A stretch of 64,000 nt of DNA, from positions 252,659,644 to 252,723,643 of the forward strand of contig JAVMKO010000001.1 of NCBI GenBank assembly GCA_032164245.1, written 5' to 3'. The notes under the pieces were generated by a model. It was not told the origin of the DNA, did not search any database, and saw only the letters and a program-made list of their open reading frames with translations. Below are positions 1-12,879 of this stretch, in pieces (position 1 is the first letter of the stretch; every line of letters begins with the position of its first letter). This DNA comes from Sternotherus odoratus. Lineage: Eukaryota; Chordata; Testudines; Kinosternidae. The translations under genes and the position numbers were made by a program.

Positions 1-1069
1 TTTTCTTAGGTTTTCCTACCATTTCTAATAGAAAACAGTCAAAGTCAGACGGCAATGGACAGAACCACATATGTTATTGTATATAAGACACTGTAGGACT
101 TATTACAGCTAAATACTTATTTGTATTTTGCTTTTAAAATATCACATAATAAAATAGACATGCACAAAGCACTCAAGTAACAACTACAAAACTTATTTTT
201 AATATTAAAAAAGTCTGTTGCAGCTGTCTAGCTCCAATCTCATGATGGTTGGAGTGACAAAAGGAAGGTAGAACTTTAAAACTTAATGTGCTTGTAACGT
301 TATAGTTATCGGGACTGTCCTCGCTCATGAGGTAAAAATCAGACTTCATGCCAACCAGTGATTTATTCCTTCTACCTTCATAAATATTTATATCTTCGGT
401 AAAAGTGTTACCTATGGTGAAGGATGAAGAAATCGTAAAGAGTCTAGCCTTTTCTCCTTATTCAGGAATTGTGTTTAAGCAAAAATTGCAGGACCAAGCT
501 CAAAATAAGAAGCAATTGGGCAATAAAAGTACCTTTTAAAAGGCAGTTATCCTGTCACATACATTTGGATTGTACTGTTTAAAACTGTCAGAGGATGAGA
601 GATACAAAAGAAATAAACTGGATGGTAGTCCTCTATGCATGGGAACAACTGAATCTAAATGTACTGTTCACTTCCTTCATTTCCTCATTTTATCTCTTCA
701 TCTTGTGTTTCCATGAGCTATTTTTCTCTTCAATGCTGTGGCAGCCTCAGGAGCACAGTGGTGAATGCGGATGAGAAAATACTCATTAAGGCTCCAGATT
801 TTGGATAGAAAATCTGGGTCCTCAATGGGGACACACTAAGGTATGAGGAAAGGGGCCAGGAGTAGGTTGTTACACGATTACCATAATTTGTGGTGCCTGT
901 GAACAAACAGCTGTGTCAGCTAACCATTAACCATTTAGTTGTAGTAACAAGTAAAACCTCTAATATTCTCACATCCATCTATGCTAGGTTCATGACATAT
1001 ACACAGAAGTTAGATTTAAAACATAAATACTCTCGCTCACAGGTTGTAGCACAACACTGCTTTATTTAT
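1..1069. other. AT-rich stretch, no gene seen
   Basis: AT-rich, unique-looking sequence without a convincing reading frame or a repeat family I recognise. The short open frames here have no domain-like composition. Confidence 0.4.
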
Positions 1070-1757
1070 TAGGATTCAGACAGATAACACACCAGAACTG
1101 AAAACTTTAGAGACAAATCAGGCTATTCCCTAAAGCATAGAGACACAACTCACCCCATCTTGCTCAAGGCTGTCTATCTGCAAACTGACTACTACTAGCC
1201 CCAGGTTACATGCTGCCCTATAGCACTCCCCAGTCTGCAAGCAGGACAAGGAAAACCCCTGAAATGTCAAAGCGATCACAGTTTTAACACAGGTTTTTAA
1301 CATACCACAATCTACTTATGGGTTTTATCTCTCTAAGTATCATATCTTTATAATTTTCAAAAGAGAGATTCATTCTATGCCTAACATTTTTTAAAAAGAG
1401 GTGTGCCATAGTCTGTGCATAGTTTGGTCTACATTTGCATGAGCAATTACTGAAATTGTGTATGCAAATTGGGTATTTTCATTTGAAAATACCCAATTTG
1501 CATATATAATTGCAATAACCCACAAGTAGATTGTGATGTACTGAAAACTGTTAATTCTCAGGGGTCTTCTTGTCCTACATGCAGGTAGACGGCTCTGGAG
1601 GGAACTGTGTAATCTCAACCTAGCAGCAACAATCAGTCTGCAGACAGACAGCCTAGAGTAAGGAGGGGTGAGTTGTCCCACTGTGTTTTTTAGGGAGCAG
1701 CCTGCTTTGTCTCTCTCTGTTTTACATATGCAGTTTTGGTATCTATGGCCATAATCC
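1070..1757. repeat. Long foldback (inverted-repeat) element
   Basis: Two diverged arms fold onto each other. Matching segments are 1146-1206 with about 1617-1680, 1240-1275 with about 1558-1592, and 1305-1322 with 1519-1536. They converge on a perfect palindrome at 1461-1504 (two 21-nt arms around TT). The left arm carries about 115 extra bases (about 1323-1440), so the arms are unequal. No transposase is encoded. This is most simply a non-autonomous foldback or MITE-like transposon; I did not find its target-site duplication and do not recognise the family. Confidence 0.6.
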
Positions 1758-1847
1758 CGCAAAGATTTAAGCATGTGTGTAACTTAATTTTCTTTAAGGT
1801 CCACCGCTGATTTTGTCATTGTTTCTTTCCCCTGTTGTCTCACTCTT

Positions 1848-2126
1848 TTAGATTATGTTTACACAGCAAAGAAGAACCTGTGACTGGCCCATCCCAGCTG
1901 ACTCAGGCTCAAGGGGCGTGGACTGTGGGACTGTTTCATTGCTATGTAGAATTCCAGCCTCAGCCTTGGGCTAAACTCTGGGACCCTCCCACCCCATAAA
2001 TCCTAGAGACTGGGCTCCAGCCCAAGGCCAGAAATCTAAACAGAAATGAAACAGCCCCATAGCCCAAGCCCCACAAACCTGAGTCGGCTGGCATGGGCCA
2101 TGTCTTTGCTCTGTAGACATACCTTA
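1848..2126. mobile_element. MITE with TTA target duplication (PIF/Harbinger-type)
   Basis: The element body is 1851-2123. It is flanked on both sides by TTA (1848-1850 and 2124-2126), the 3-bp duplication typical of PIF/Harbinger transposons. Its ends are inverted repeats that share a GTNTACANAGCAAAG core: left at about 1855-1872, right at about 2105-2120 on the other strand. It has no coding capacity. The superfamily call rests on the duplication only. Confidence 0.5.
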
Positions 2127-3060
2127 AGTGTCTGTTTAACTAACACATTTCAAAATCCTAGTGTAGTCAGGGCAAGTTGTATTTTAACACACGGTAGCTG
2201 GCTGAGGAGACTTGTGCATGTAGGGTTAACATTAGAATCAGCTAACACATTAAAATACTTCTTGTCCTAGCCACACTAGGATTTAAAATATGATGCCTAA
2301 TAAGTTTTAAAAACACCATTTTTATCCAAGCCTAAACAGTCCCTTCAAATTAGCCATTCCAAAAAGAAGTCCCCTTTTCTCTTCTAGCTTTTGTTTCAAG
2401 TAAAAGACATTGATAAAAGGCACCATATAAGCATCTACCTTAATAATTTCCCCCATATTCTCCCCATCTGACCTCAGTTCCTGTCTGAATCATCTATAGC
2501 AATTAACAGTAGCTTCCTTCCTTGTCAGTGGATATTTTGCCCTGAGTTAAAAATGCTGTTTTGCCAGCCCCACAAACTTATCCCCCAGCCTTATTTTCTC
2601 CAATTCATATACCCCACTGTATCGTTGGGCAGCTAAAATTTCCCATTACTGCCACTTTGGCCCTCTTATATGCTTTTTCTTTGTTCGGTTATTTCACGGT
2701 TCAATTGGTTTTGGTCACTGGGCCAAATATATACTGCTGTCATTGGTGTAATTCTAATTTCAAGTTACAATGATGCAAGGCCAATTTCTCTTGCATGCCC
2801 CTTTTCAAGAACACAGAAAATCTTCCTTACAAATAAGATTACACTTCCATCTACATGTTTGTGCTTGTTCCCTTTAATGACTCTCAGGGTACACTGCAGT
2901 TGGGAGTCTGCTTCCCAGTCCCAGTGTACAGAGATGCACTAGCTCTGCTTGAGCGAATGTACTAAAAATAGTAGTGTGGCCAGGTGTAGCATGCGGAGTG
3001 GATTGGACCAGCTGCCCGAGACTCAGAAGGTCTGGCTCCAGCAGCAGTGTAGATGTACGC
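2127..3060. other. No gene seen
   Basis: AT-rich sequence with several short open frames, none with recognisable domains. No repeat family was assigned. Confidence 0.35.
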
Positions 3061-3065
3061 TTAAG

Positions 3066-3137
3066 GGTGAAATCCTGGCCCCACTGAAGTCAATTGGAGT
3101 TTTGCCATTGATTTCATTAGCACCAAGGTTTCATCCT
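3066..3137. repeat. Short foldback repeat
   Basis: A small imperfect hairpin in which an AAATCCTGGCCCC-type arm and a GGTTTCATCC-type arm surround the phrases GAAGTCAATTGG and TGATTTCATT. Similar phrases recur at about 7545-7590 and 42395-42410, which indicates an old dispersed hairpin repeat and not a gene. Confidence 0.4.
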
Positions 3138-3139
3138 AT

Positions 3140-4390
3140 GTCCCTGATTATTGCTGATCAGAGTTACAATATAACATTCCTTTCCACCCAAGAAGTACAA
3201 GGGCCTGACACTGCAAGGTGCTGATTGCTTCTCATGAGGTGCTGAGCACTATCAACTCTTTTCAGAAGGAGTTCAGCTTTTCTCAAGGTCAGACCCGAGA
3301 GAGAGAGGGCCAAAGTCTGAATCCTTCTCATTTAGTACTACCTTAGGCCATGGATCATTGTGACTACTCATGGAGTACGGTACTTGGTGTGAGCACGGTT
3401 GGCAGAACCCTGGCATAAGTGCTGAATTCTGTCCTCAGGTAACCTCCATGACCTGCTGATGGCAGAATTTTCCCTGAAATGTGCCTGTCTTCCATGATTG
3501 CGCCACTGCTGTTTTCAGGGCAATGCTGGACTTTTTCCAGGAATGTGGCTGGATGACCTGGTGCAGTTCTGACCTCTAAAAGGTGCAAGAAGGAAATGGC
3601 AGGTTGAGACAGTGTTTACCCTCTCTGCCAAGCAAACCAGACGCCAAATGGGAAAAAACACCAAATGCTGCTTGTGCCTGTGTTTGATAGCGTAGGACGG
3701 AAAGAAGGATTACCTGCAAAATGTTAATTGTGTCAGAGGTTCACTGAAAATAATTGACTGTTTTAATTATTAGGAACATTACCAGGCTGCCTCCTGACAG
3801 CTCTCGTGATGATGAACTTTATGCTTCTGTTTCTCGAAGGCTCACACAGACTTTATCAGAATCCTAAAGCAACAGCTGAGGAGATTTCACTCATTTAGAG
3901 CCTACTCTTCCTCTCATTGGCTTCAGTGGGAACGGAATCCAGGCCTTAGGGAATTTTAATAAATAGCCAATGGACATTTTCACCCATTTGATGAAAACGC
4001 AAATGCTTCAGTATTTTGTTAATGTAATGTCAGGAAATGCAGTTCCACAACCCACTTCCTTCCTCCGAGCTGTAGCTCTCTGCAGTCTCCTGGGATGCTA
4101 TTACATATAAACAGGCAGTTTGTTACTTAACTAAGTGCCATGAATATGTGGAGTCCTTGAATGTAATTTCACTTCTCCCAAAGCAAATACAAAAACTGTT
4201 TAAACCAATGAAACAGTGAACCATGCACAATGCCCTGCCTTTCTAGTTGCCCTTCTCCCCTGCCCTGTTCACTGTAGAGCTGGTCAGGAATTTTTTGACA
4301 AGTGTTCTGTAGGAAAACGCTGATTTGTTGAACACAAAATGTTTCACAGAGACTCTTGGGTTTCACAACTTTATCAAATCACAGGCAGGT
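3140..4390. other. No gene seen
   Basis: Mixed-composition sequence without a recognisable repeat or coding signal. Confidence 0.35.
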
Positions 4391-4394
4391 TTCC

Positions 4395-4930
4395 AGTGAA
4401 ACCTGTCTGCTTTCCTGGAGGGCTGCTGGGGAGCCCAGGGTTCCAGAGGGTGCAGCTCCAGGGGTAACCCTGCCATGCAGACTGCCCCAGGGCTGGGGAC
4501 CCCAGAACTTCCAGGGTCTGTGCCTCTGAGGCAACTTTGCTGTGCAAACTGCCTTGGGGCTACCGCAGAGCCCTGACAGCCCCAGTTCTAATCAGGGCCT
4601 GACTCAGTGGCAGGGTGCCTGGAAGGCCTTAGAACCTCAGCTTGAGATGGGCTTCTAGGCATGGAGCTGGAAGCCCTGGAAGTCCTCGCTCTAACTGGGT
4701 CCAGCTCTGGGTCTCTGTGGCAGGAACTCCGGAGGACCTGAGAACCCTGGTTCAGACTTGGGCTACTGGGGCTTCCAGATTCCCTGTTATGGAGCTGGAA
4801 ACATGGTAGCCCTGGCTCTAGGCTATGGAACAGGCAGTGTAGAAGCCTTGAGAGCCCAGGACTGTCAGAGTCTAGGCTCCCAGCTTCACCAGCAGAAATT
4901 CTGAGTTTCAGCCAGAGTGTCATCTGTGAG
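4395..4930. repeat. GC-rich imperfect tandem-like repeat
   Basis: Much more GC-rich than its flanks. It is built from recurring phrases such as GGGAGCCCAGGGTTCCAG, GGAGCTGGAA and CTTCCAG at irregular spacings of several tens of bases. The open frame across it on the minus strand (4588-4974) is Ser/Pro/Arg-rich and looks like a by-product of the repeat, not a protein. Confidence 0.4.
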
Positions 4931-7928
4931 ACAACAACCTGGTAGTCTTCATTCTTCAGGCATTGTTTACTCATGGCCTTTCCACTATACCAGGAAACTT
5001 CCCGGCATTACTGGTCGACCTAAAATGTGACAATTGGGATTTGCTTGCCTCTCTCACTGAGGATGCAAGTAGAATCTTCCACTGTAGAGAATACAGCCTC
5101 TGATCTATGCTGCCCCCAACTCCTTCCATAATCAAAGTCTTCAACAAATATTACCAAGTGAGAGTAGGGGAAGAAAGGGAGAAGATACTTCAAAAGATTC
5201 AGATATGTTTGAGAAGCATCCAGCCTCCCTGGGGCTCATCCCAAGTGAATTGAACCTCTAAACTTTTTGGCATTCACACGTCAATAGTTATTTAGTCCTT
5301 TGATGTCCTGAAAATCTTCTGACATGGGAACTATGTACAGTAACACCTTTTAGTCATTTCTTCCTAGTACCCTTGAATGGCAATATTCTCCTCCTTGCTT
5401 TACATACTGTTCATTATACAGTACAGTACAGGATGCTGTATTTTATAAGCTTGCCAAGTGTCAGGCAATGAAGTGTATTGCATACAAGAGATCCTGCTTG
5501 TTAAATGCTATCACTTTTAATTGCAATATTTTCCCATGTTGTATTTGCTTAAAACATTGATTTTGTAGTCAAGCACGTTTGCCAGTTAAATATTCATGCT
5601 GCATTTCTGTAGCTCATCATTCCGTATATTACATGTCACTGTGACTAGTCAGCCTGCAAATTTCTTTTTTATTTTCGCTTTGAAAAAGAACCAGAAAAAT
5701 AATTCTGTGACGCTTTATTCCCAGAAGAGGTGTGTGGGTATTAAAATAACCACTATCTGTGTCAGTCAGCAATATTTCCTGCCATATTGTGATATCGTTA
5801 CCAGAGGGTGATATTTCGTAGACAATTACATTAAAGAGTCAGTGAGTTACGATACCTGGACGTACAATTTTTGGAACTAATGGAAAGTACAGTGACTATA
5901 GAGAACCTCACCCCTCTATCTTTCACATCCTCACAAAGCTGCAGTGATTGCTGGTATAGGGCCTGATTCTTGGCTGATGTAAATCAGCATCATTCCGTTG
6001 ACTTCCATGAGGTTGCAGCAATTTGTATCATCTAACATCTGGGCCATAATGCTTACATTTAACTATTTGAAAATACTGTACTTAGCATTACCACAGTATT
6101 ATAGATATCGTCTATAAGCTGAATAGTATCACCTGTAATACTATAGTATCACTAATCACTTTCAGATATTAAATGCCAGCATTTAATGGCAACAACTCTC
6201 CTGTAAGTGGAAGTGTAGCTAGTAAACTATATTTCTTCCTCTAGCAGGGTAGGTGCCACCATGTTCAGAGCTACACACTTCTTCACTGGAAGCAGAACAA
6301 ACGGCATTTTAACAGGTCTGGATCTATTTGCCACTTTGGATGCTCCTTCAGGCTGCTGATGGAGCTGCATTGTTCACACTATGTAGGTGGTGATGTGTAA
6401 GTGGTTTGGGTCTTGGCTCTCCCCGGGTCTTGGAAAATTACCCATTGTTGACAACCACTGCAGCTATACCAGTGTGGAATATAGGTATTTTAACTGACAG
6501 CATAGACCAGAACAAACCATCTCTCAGAAGATGTCTTTAAGGCTCGGTTTTAACCTTCACTTTTAACAATAGTTTCTGAAATGGTGCTTTGTCCTGGATT
6601 AGGTTGTCAGTAAAATTTTATTCAGCCTGGGATAGCTACACTTGCTACTAACTACTGTTAACAGTGTCAAATAGTTTTCTTGGCGTAGACAAAACTTCTA
6701 AGACTGTCTCTCTCCTTATGTAATACAATAAATGTGCCCCAGGAACAGCTAAGATCAGAGGAGATGCTTTTGTTCATAATCCCTAGGTTTGAATGTTTAG
6801 GTGGCAGGATGTGGGGCCCTTCACCTTGGTATGAAATTGTTCCTGTGGTCTACAGGAAGCCTCGAGTTTGCTGTCTCTTTTCTCAGGCTTTTACCTGATA
6901 GGGACTAGTTTTGAGGGAGTGGAGTCTGATTTTGCAGTGGGTAAGTGGATTTCATTGTTCAAAAAATGTTTTTAGAATTTTTTACAGCAGCCAGAAACTT
7001 GGGTCATGGATGCTTTTTTAGACTGAAAAAATAACACATGACTGGCTAAATCAAGATGTGTAGTTGCTGAATGCAAGTTACTGCTGTCTAGGACAGCCCA
7101 AACTTGAAATGTTTCCTGTACAAAGTTATTCAACTATTCAAAGGGAAAATAGAGTGCAGTTTCCCCCCCTCCCCCTTGACTTATCACACCTTCCCATGCT
7201 ACACCCCCACTCCTCTTTTCTGCATATCTGTTTTAGGTGTTTGGATGTGATCATAGTATGAAGCTACTTTGTTCTAGAATTTGAGCTTTTCTTGTAATAA
7301 ATTGTGATTGTTGTTTTTGCATCTGTGGCATTCTAGGCATGATCTTTAAATTGCTGATAAGGTTTCCAGTGGAAAATAGTCTCATCACATGGGATATTGA
7401 AAACAAGACTGAACTAGATTAAAAAAACAAAACTAGAAAAATATATAGTTGGTATCATTCCTGCGCTGTCACAAAGATGGGCTAGAGATGAGCTAATAAA
7501 TATTTTTCATCTGTAATTTCTATTATTAAAGACCCAGTCACATGACCATTGAAGTCAATGAAGGTCTTCTCTTGACTTTAATGAGTCTGTATTACCAGTT
7601 CACTCTCATTATTAAATCTAGACACATGTGGGCTGGGATGCTGCAGCAATGGGTTTGTTAACTTTTAAAGACTATAAATTCATGTTTTGTTATCAAGATA
7701 AACCTAACCAATCCACCCTCCTCTTTCTTTATTTCAAAGCAACAGGATTCAAGACAACTGCAACATTCTTTGTGTCAGACACAGAGAAAATCAGACACAT
7801 GGAAATCAATAGTTACACCAGGGATTAACCTGACCTTGTGTTTTATCTCTTGCTAGATACATTTTCTTATCTCTATCATTTCAGAATCATTTCAGAGTGG
7901 TAGCCATGTTACTGTGTATCGGCATGAC
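4931..7928. other. Long stretch without a recognised gene
   Basis: AT-rich sequence. Only small old repeat phrases were noticed, such as GGGCCTGATTCTTGG at about 5958 and a GAAGTCAATGAAGG phrase at about 7551. None of the open frames in it (up to 71 codons) has recognisable features. Confidence 0.35.
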
Positions 7929-8548
7929 AACGAGGAGTCCTTGTGGCACCTTAGAGACTAACAAATTTATCTGGGCATAAGCTTTCATGGGCTAAAACCC
8001 ACTTCAGCAGATGCATGGAGTGGAAAATACAGTAGCAGGATACACAGTATATAAAAAGATGGGAGTTGCCTTACCAAATGGGGAGTCAGTGCTAACAAGA
8101 TAATTCAATTAACAGTAGAATACCAAGGGAGGAAAAAATCACTTTTGTAGTGTTAATAAGGGTAGCCCATTTCATAGAGTGGACAAGAAACTGTTAGTAA
8201 AAGTAGGGGGAAATTAAGTTTTTGTAATGACCCATCCACTCCCAGTCTTTATTCAGGCCTAATTTGATGATATCCATCTTGCAAATTAATTCCAGTTCTT
8301 CAGTTTCTTGCTGGAGTCTGTTTCTGAAGTTTTTTGTTGAAGAATTGCCACTTTTAAGTCTGTTATTGGACCAGGGAGATTGAAGTGTTCTCCTACTGGT
8401 TTTTGAATGTTATGATTCCTGATGTCAGATTTGTGTCTGTTTATTCTTTTATGTAGAGACTATCCGGTTTGGCCAATGTACATGGCAGAGGGGCATTATG
8501 CTCAAATAAATTTGTTAGTCTAATGTGCCACAAAGACTCCTCGTTGTT
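7929..8548 (-). mobile_element. Penelope-like retroelement fragment with terminal hairpin and GIY-YIG remnant
   Basis: The ends are inverted copies of one sequence. The left end (7929-7985) carries GAGGAGTCCTTGTGGCACC; its complement lies at 8492-8546. Between them, the minus strand at about 8485-8265 encodes a decayed GIY-YIG nuclease-type segment. It begins MYIGQTG, is followed immediately by a stop codon, and continues with SLHKRINRHKSD and PVGEHFNLPG. That order (YIG, a basic RxxxH stretch, then EHFN) matches the endonuclease region of Penelope-like elements. Several further stops make it non-functional. Only the 3' endonuclease part is present; no reverse transcriptase was seen. Confidence 0.7.
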
Positions 8549-9380
8549 TTCTCAGAATCATTTGAAGACCAGAATTGTATGTGTGGTGTTTCAGTTTGCT
8601 CTTTAAGCAATGCTTCTCCCTTAAACAGCTAAAAAATATACACACTTTTGGTCTTTCTGTAGATAAACCATCATAGATCTTAAATCTTTCAATCACAAAT
8701 ATCAGCAAAAAACAAATAAAAAAATCCTAGCAGGGCTTCTTGAACTGGGAAGAGCAGTCAACAAAGTCCCCTTAGGGCAGATTTAACCTATCTGTGCACC
8801 ACCTCGCTAGATGTTAAAGAACAACCTTACAAGGATATCAGGTGGCAGGATCTTCAGGGCAAGATCTGCTTCAGGTTTATCCTTCCATCCCTTTGCCATC
8901 ATGAGCCTTCTCTTGTTCTCAGTTTTAAAACAAATGTAATTTTTCTGTGTTTCTGTCCTTCTTGTCAGATGCTCAGTTCTGACCCCAATCCTGCTTCTAA
9001 AATCCAGATAGAAAGGGAAAATACAATAGATTCTGCTTAATAGCAATCTCTTAGTTTCCAACAAAAAGTGTCTACATCTGGAAGTTACCAATACGTAGCA
9101 GGTACTGTTTTCAGCGGGGAAAACAGAAAAATGAGCATGGAACAATGATATATTGTACAGAACAGTAGTTGTGAAACTATTTTATTAATCTTCAGTATTA
9201 AAGAAAACCAAACGTGGCACACAGTTATGGGTACATTATAGTGAACCACAAAGCTTAGAGCCAATTTAGGAAATTCTACAGAAATATATAAAGGAAAAAA
9301 ATGCTTTTAGAACTCCCCAAAGAAAACAAAAGACTTGCTGTGCAATATGTCAGTATGCTGAACAGTACTTTGCTTACATT
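8549..9380. other. No gene seen
   Basis: AT-rich sequence. The longest open frame (8807-9145, minus, 112 codons) shows no domain or repeat I recognise. Confidence 0.35.
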
Positions 9381-9388
9381 AGTGCTCC

Positions 9389-10500
9389 TTATGAGTCACA
9401 CAATTTAAAGCAGCACAAGATTTTACAACAAAAAAATAAAAATAAAAAAGTGTAATAACAAAATTTGTCCAATATTGTCAGCTTTCTACATTTGGTCAAG
9501 TCCCCCGGTAAATCCTTCTCAATTTTGTGTGCAGCCTCAGAACTGTTCCCAAAGCCATGACACTGGCATATCCTGCGAAAAATGTCCATCATATGTAGTT
9601 GCTCTGTGAGAGAAAGCTCTTCGGGTTCGTCCTCAGATGTACTAGCCTCTTATGCTTCTTCAGCCTATTGGTGTTCCATAGCTGCTACTGTCTCCAGAAG
9701 CATCCGAAAGCTCACCTTCCAGCTCCAAAGGACTGTCAGACTCAACAGCTGTCTCAGATTCCTCCGCAGTTAAATTTTTTAGGCATCAGCCAGCACAATA
9801 ATGCCCACACCAGACCATCATTTTCTACTGATGACAAACTCCACCTTTCTGAAGCTGTTTGGAATAGTCCGTGGAGAACAGCAACCCCCAGCCTTAGCAA
9901 GATGAAGTGCATCATTTAGAGAAGTTTTCTGGCAACATTCACCACTCGGAGGGGTGGATCAGCATCCGGAGAGGCAATAATGTGCTCATTCAGACACGCA
10001 CAGTAGTGGACTTTGAAGTTTTTAATGGCTCCCGTGTCCTTTGGCTGCCTGACTTAAGTTGTGTTCTGAGGCAAGAATTTTAACACAGTATGTGATAGCT
10101 CTACCTTAGCAGAATGACCTGAGCAATTAAGAGGCACATGTTGTTCTTGTAGCCATAGCTCCCTGTTCCAGTTCTTAATCCACTCTTTGAAACAGCAGAC
10201 TTGTTACCCAGGCAATGGCTGAGTTGCTGTGGATCTCAGGCAGCTTTGAGGGGGAAACAATGAGGGCATTTGATCTTTCTGATCATTATAAGAGGCCGTT
10301 TCTCCATCTCTTCTGTGTTTGCACAACACAGCAATGTGATGCAGTCCACAGCTTTTTTCCCTCCTGCAAACACTTCTCTTAGCATGCCACGGCCTCTGTC
10401 AGGAAAGCCCCAGTGGAAGACACCATCTGGTAAGCACTGAAGATGTCATGTGGGAGGAGAGAGTAAGGAGCGTCTCCCCTTTGTACCTGCTGCCAAAGAA
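9389..10500 (-). pseudogene. Tigger/pogo-type transposase pseudogene
   Basis: The minus strand, read across several frames, gives a decayed DDE transposase of the pogo/Tigger (CENP-B-like) type. About 10430-10260 reads through a GGKKAVDCITLLCCAN stretch and EKRPLIMIRK, matching the conserved region around the first catalytic segment. About 10195-10095 gives WIKNWNREL and then NCSGHS. About 10075-9960 gives LPQNTT, a stop, then QPKDTGAIKNFK, the classic block after the second acidic residue. Stops and frame changes separate these pieces. An open frame at 9389-9592 may be the C-terminal tail. No intact DNA-binding N-terminus or terminal inverted repeats were found. It is an old relic with no sign of function. 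Confidence 0.7.
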
Positions 10501-12870
10501 CTGAGCAGAATTGTAGCCCCTGTTCTCAGGGGTGCACAGGAATTTTACTACCATGGCATCCCAAAGGGCGCTTGAAGGGGCAGGGATTGAGCAGTGTTAG
10601 GGCATTTCCCTCTGCACTACCTGATAGAGCTGGCCAGGCACCTAGGGGAGAGAATATTACACCTCTTATAGAGATGCAACAATTTGTGTGCCCCACTGCC
10701 TCCCAGAATCACTCTGTGTATATTCTGCTCACAGAGGCAAAATGCTTCCAGTTCTTCCTCTGGGGCAACGTTCCGCTGCCCCCAGCGTCTCTTCACCTAC
10801 ATATTGCTTGGTGTGTGCAGAAATAGCATGAGGAAACCCTTGATGATTGAAATCCTGAAGAGCTGACATTGTTTTCTGACACAGGTTAAAATCCAAAAGC
10901 ATAGAAAAGAAAAAGGAAAAGGTGAATTCATAAATTGCTAGAGGTTGGAACCTGACTGGAAAATTGTATATGAATTTAGAAAGCCATTTTAAAACCACTC
11001 ATTGTATCTGGGGTTTGGGATGTATCCATCTAGACTTGTGCATGTTGCAGTAAAACTTGCCTGGTGTTCGTTTTGAAGGGTGATTTAAATAACAAAGTCA
11101 TTGTTCAAATTATTAGAATGTCTAGCTTTACAGTACGTTTTGATAAGTGTCATTGATAGTCATCAAAACAAATCATCATAAGCTTAATTGACCTTACTAG
11201 GAGCAGTATTAAGATTCATGTTTGGACAGAATATGCCTCCCAGAATAGTGGAACAGAGTTAACTAATTCTAGTATTTGATATTTGCAATGATACTTGTAT
11301 TATAACACAGGTTTTTTTGCTACATCTGTATCTCTCCTAGCTTGTTCTTTAATTGACCAGCTAAGGTGAGATTCATACCTGTGTGAATACCCATACAAGG
11401 ATAAGCACCTCTGCCACTGCATATTGAGGTTGTGTATTGAAGATGAATAGATTTTCAGTATTGCATAGAATTTGGGCTGGCCCTCTGCACAGAGAGGAAT
11501 TTCATCCATTCGTGACAGCAATCTATACACTTGCACCAATAGTGCTAGTTCTTGTGGGAGTCTGAACTAACCACACAAGAAAGGGTTGCAGGCTTAGGTT
11601 CTAAGAATAGACTGCCTTCAGCATTTTTTATTTAGTAAAATAGAGGTAAATCGCGCTGACTGTTTGCATATCGGTGATTTTCTCCCTGTATACATAAAAA
11701 ATAGCTTAATTCAGGTATAAAGATTTAGGCTAATGAAATTAAAACCCTTAAATCAGGATTTATATAGGGAAGCCTGACTAATCTCTAAACACAATGCTGT
11801 ATTTATTGGTTAATTTGTTTGTTTGTCAGTTTTAGACACACTCATTTCCTCTTGAAATTGAATTTTTCCCCCTTTCTCATTCTTCTGCAAGTTAGCAGAC
11901 ATTTCAGGAGAGTTTTCTTTACAGAATATCAGCCAAGTGTCCTATTGATGGTGGCATATTCCGCTCCCTTGAAAGCCAACAGGGGACCTGTTTTCCAAGT
12001 AATGTTTCTAAGTTTTGGCAGAAGTATGTTATACTAAGTACCTAACAATCCAGTTCAGAGAATATTTACCAGACCTACTATCCAATTGGCTGCTCTAAGT
12101 GAATATTAGTATAAACAAGGTCTAAATGAATTGAATGAGCTCTCCCCTAACAGCTAGCTGGGGGGAGAGACTTCCAGAGAAAACTGTATTTACATGAACA
12201 CATCTACTCTGCTTAGATAGCCAGCAGATAGAACCACGTTGGTCAAAATAATCAATTTTGGCTGGTGTTGGGTTACAAATCACTTTTGTACGAAATGCAG
12301 GGGAGTGAACTGCTGTTACCAATGTTGTTGACATTATTGTATGAATACAGGGAAGCAGGACTGTGCTCAACCTGTCCCAAATGAGGAGGTCATCCCCAGC
12401 TGAAATGATCTCTTTAAGCCAGGGGCTCGAATGCCAGCGCCCTGTGAAAGTAAGAGGGGTAAGAACCTTTCCCAAGACTTTCTTGGTCTTTGTTATTTTA
12501 AATGCTCAATCAGAACTAAAATCAGTTGTGGGGGGACTGTGTTTCTACCCAACCTGCTAGGAGCTAAAAATCACTCAGAGCACAAATTACTTGTGGTAGG
12601 ACTGTATATCTACCTGCTAAGAGCTAAAAATTACTGAGATTGACCTGAAGAGGTCAGAGCAGAGAGGAAGGTGGCAGCAGATGGTGACTAACAGGCAGCT
12701 GGTAAGAGTGGTGAGCAGGCAGCTGGCAGGCATGGCTGGTGAGAGTGAGCAGGTGGCCAGTAGACACAGCTGGCAGAAGAGGAACCATGACTGGTGGGGA
12801 AGCCAGGCAGCAAGGAACCTTCTGGCTGGCCACCCTGCAAACCGCTAAGTGCTCAGATGGCGGAGCAAGC
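10501..12870. other. No gene seen
   Basis: Mostly AT-rich with scattered short open frames. The phrase CTGCTAGGAGCTAAAAAT near 12555 recurs in changed form (CTGCTAAGAGCTAAAAAT) near 12615. This may be the upstream part of the LTR that ends at 13346. Confidence 0.35.
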
Positions 12871-12879
12871 AAGGTGCTT

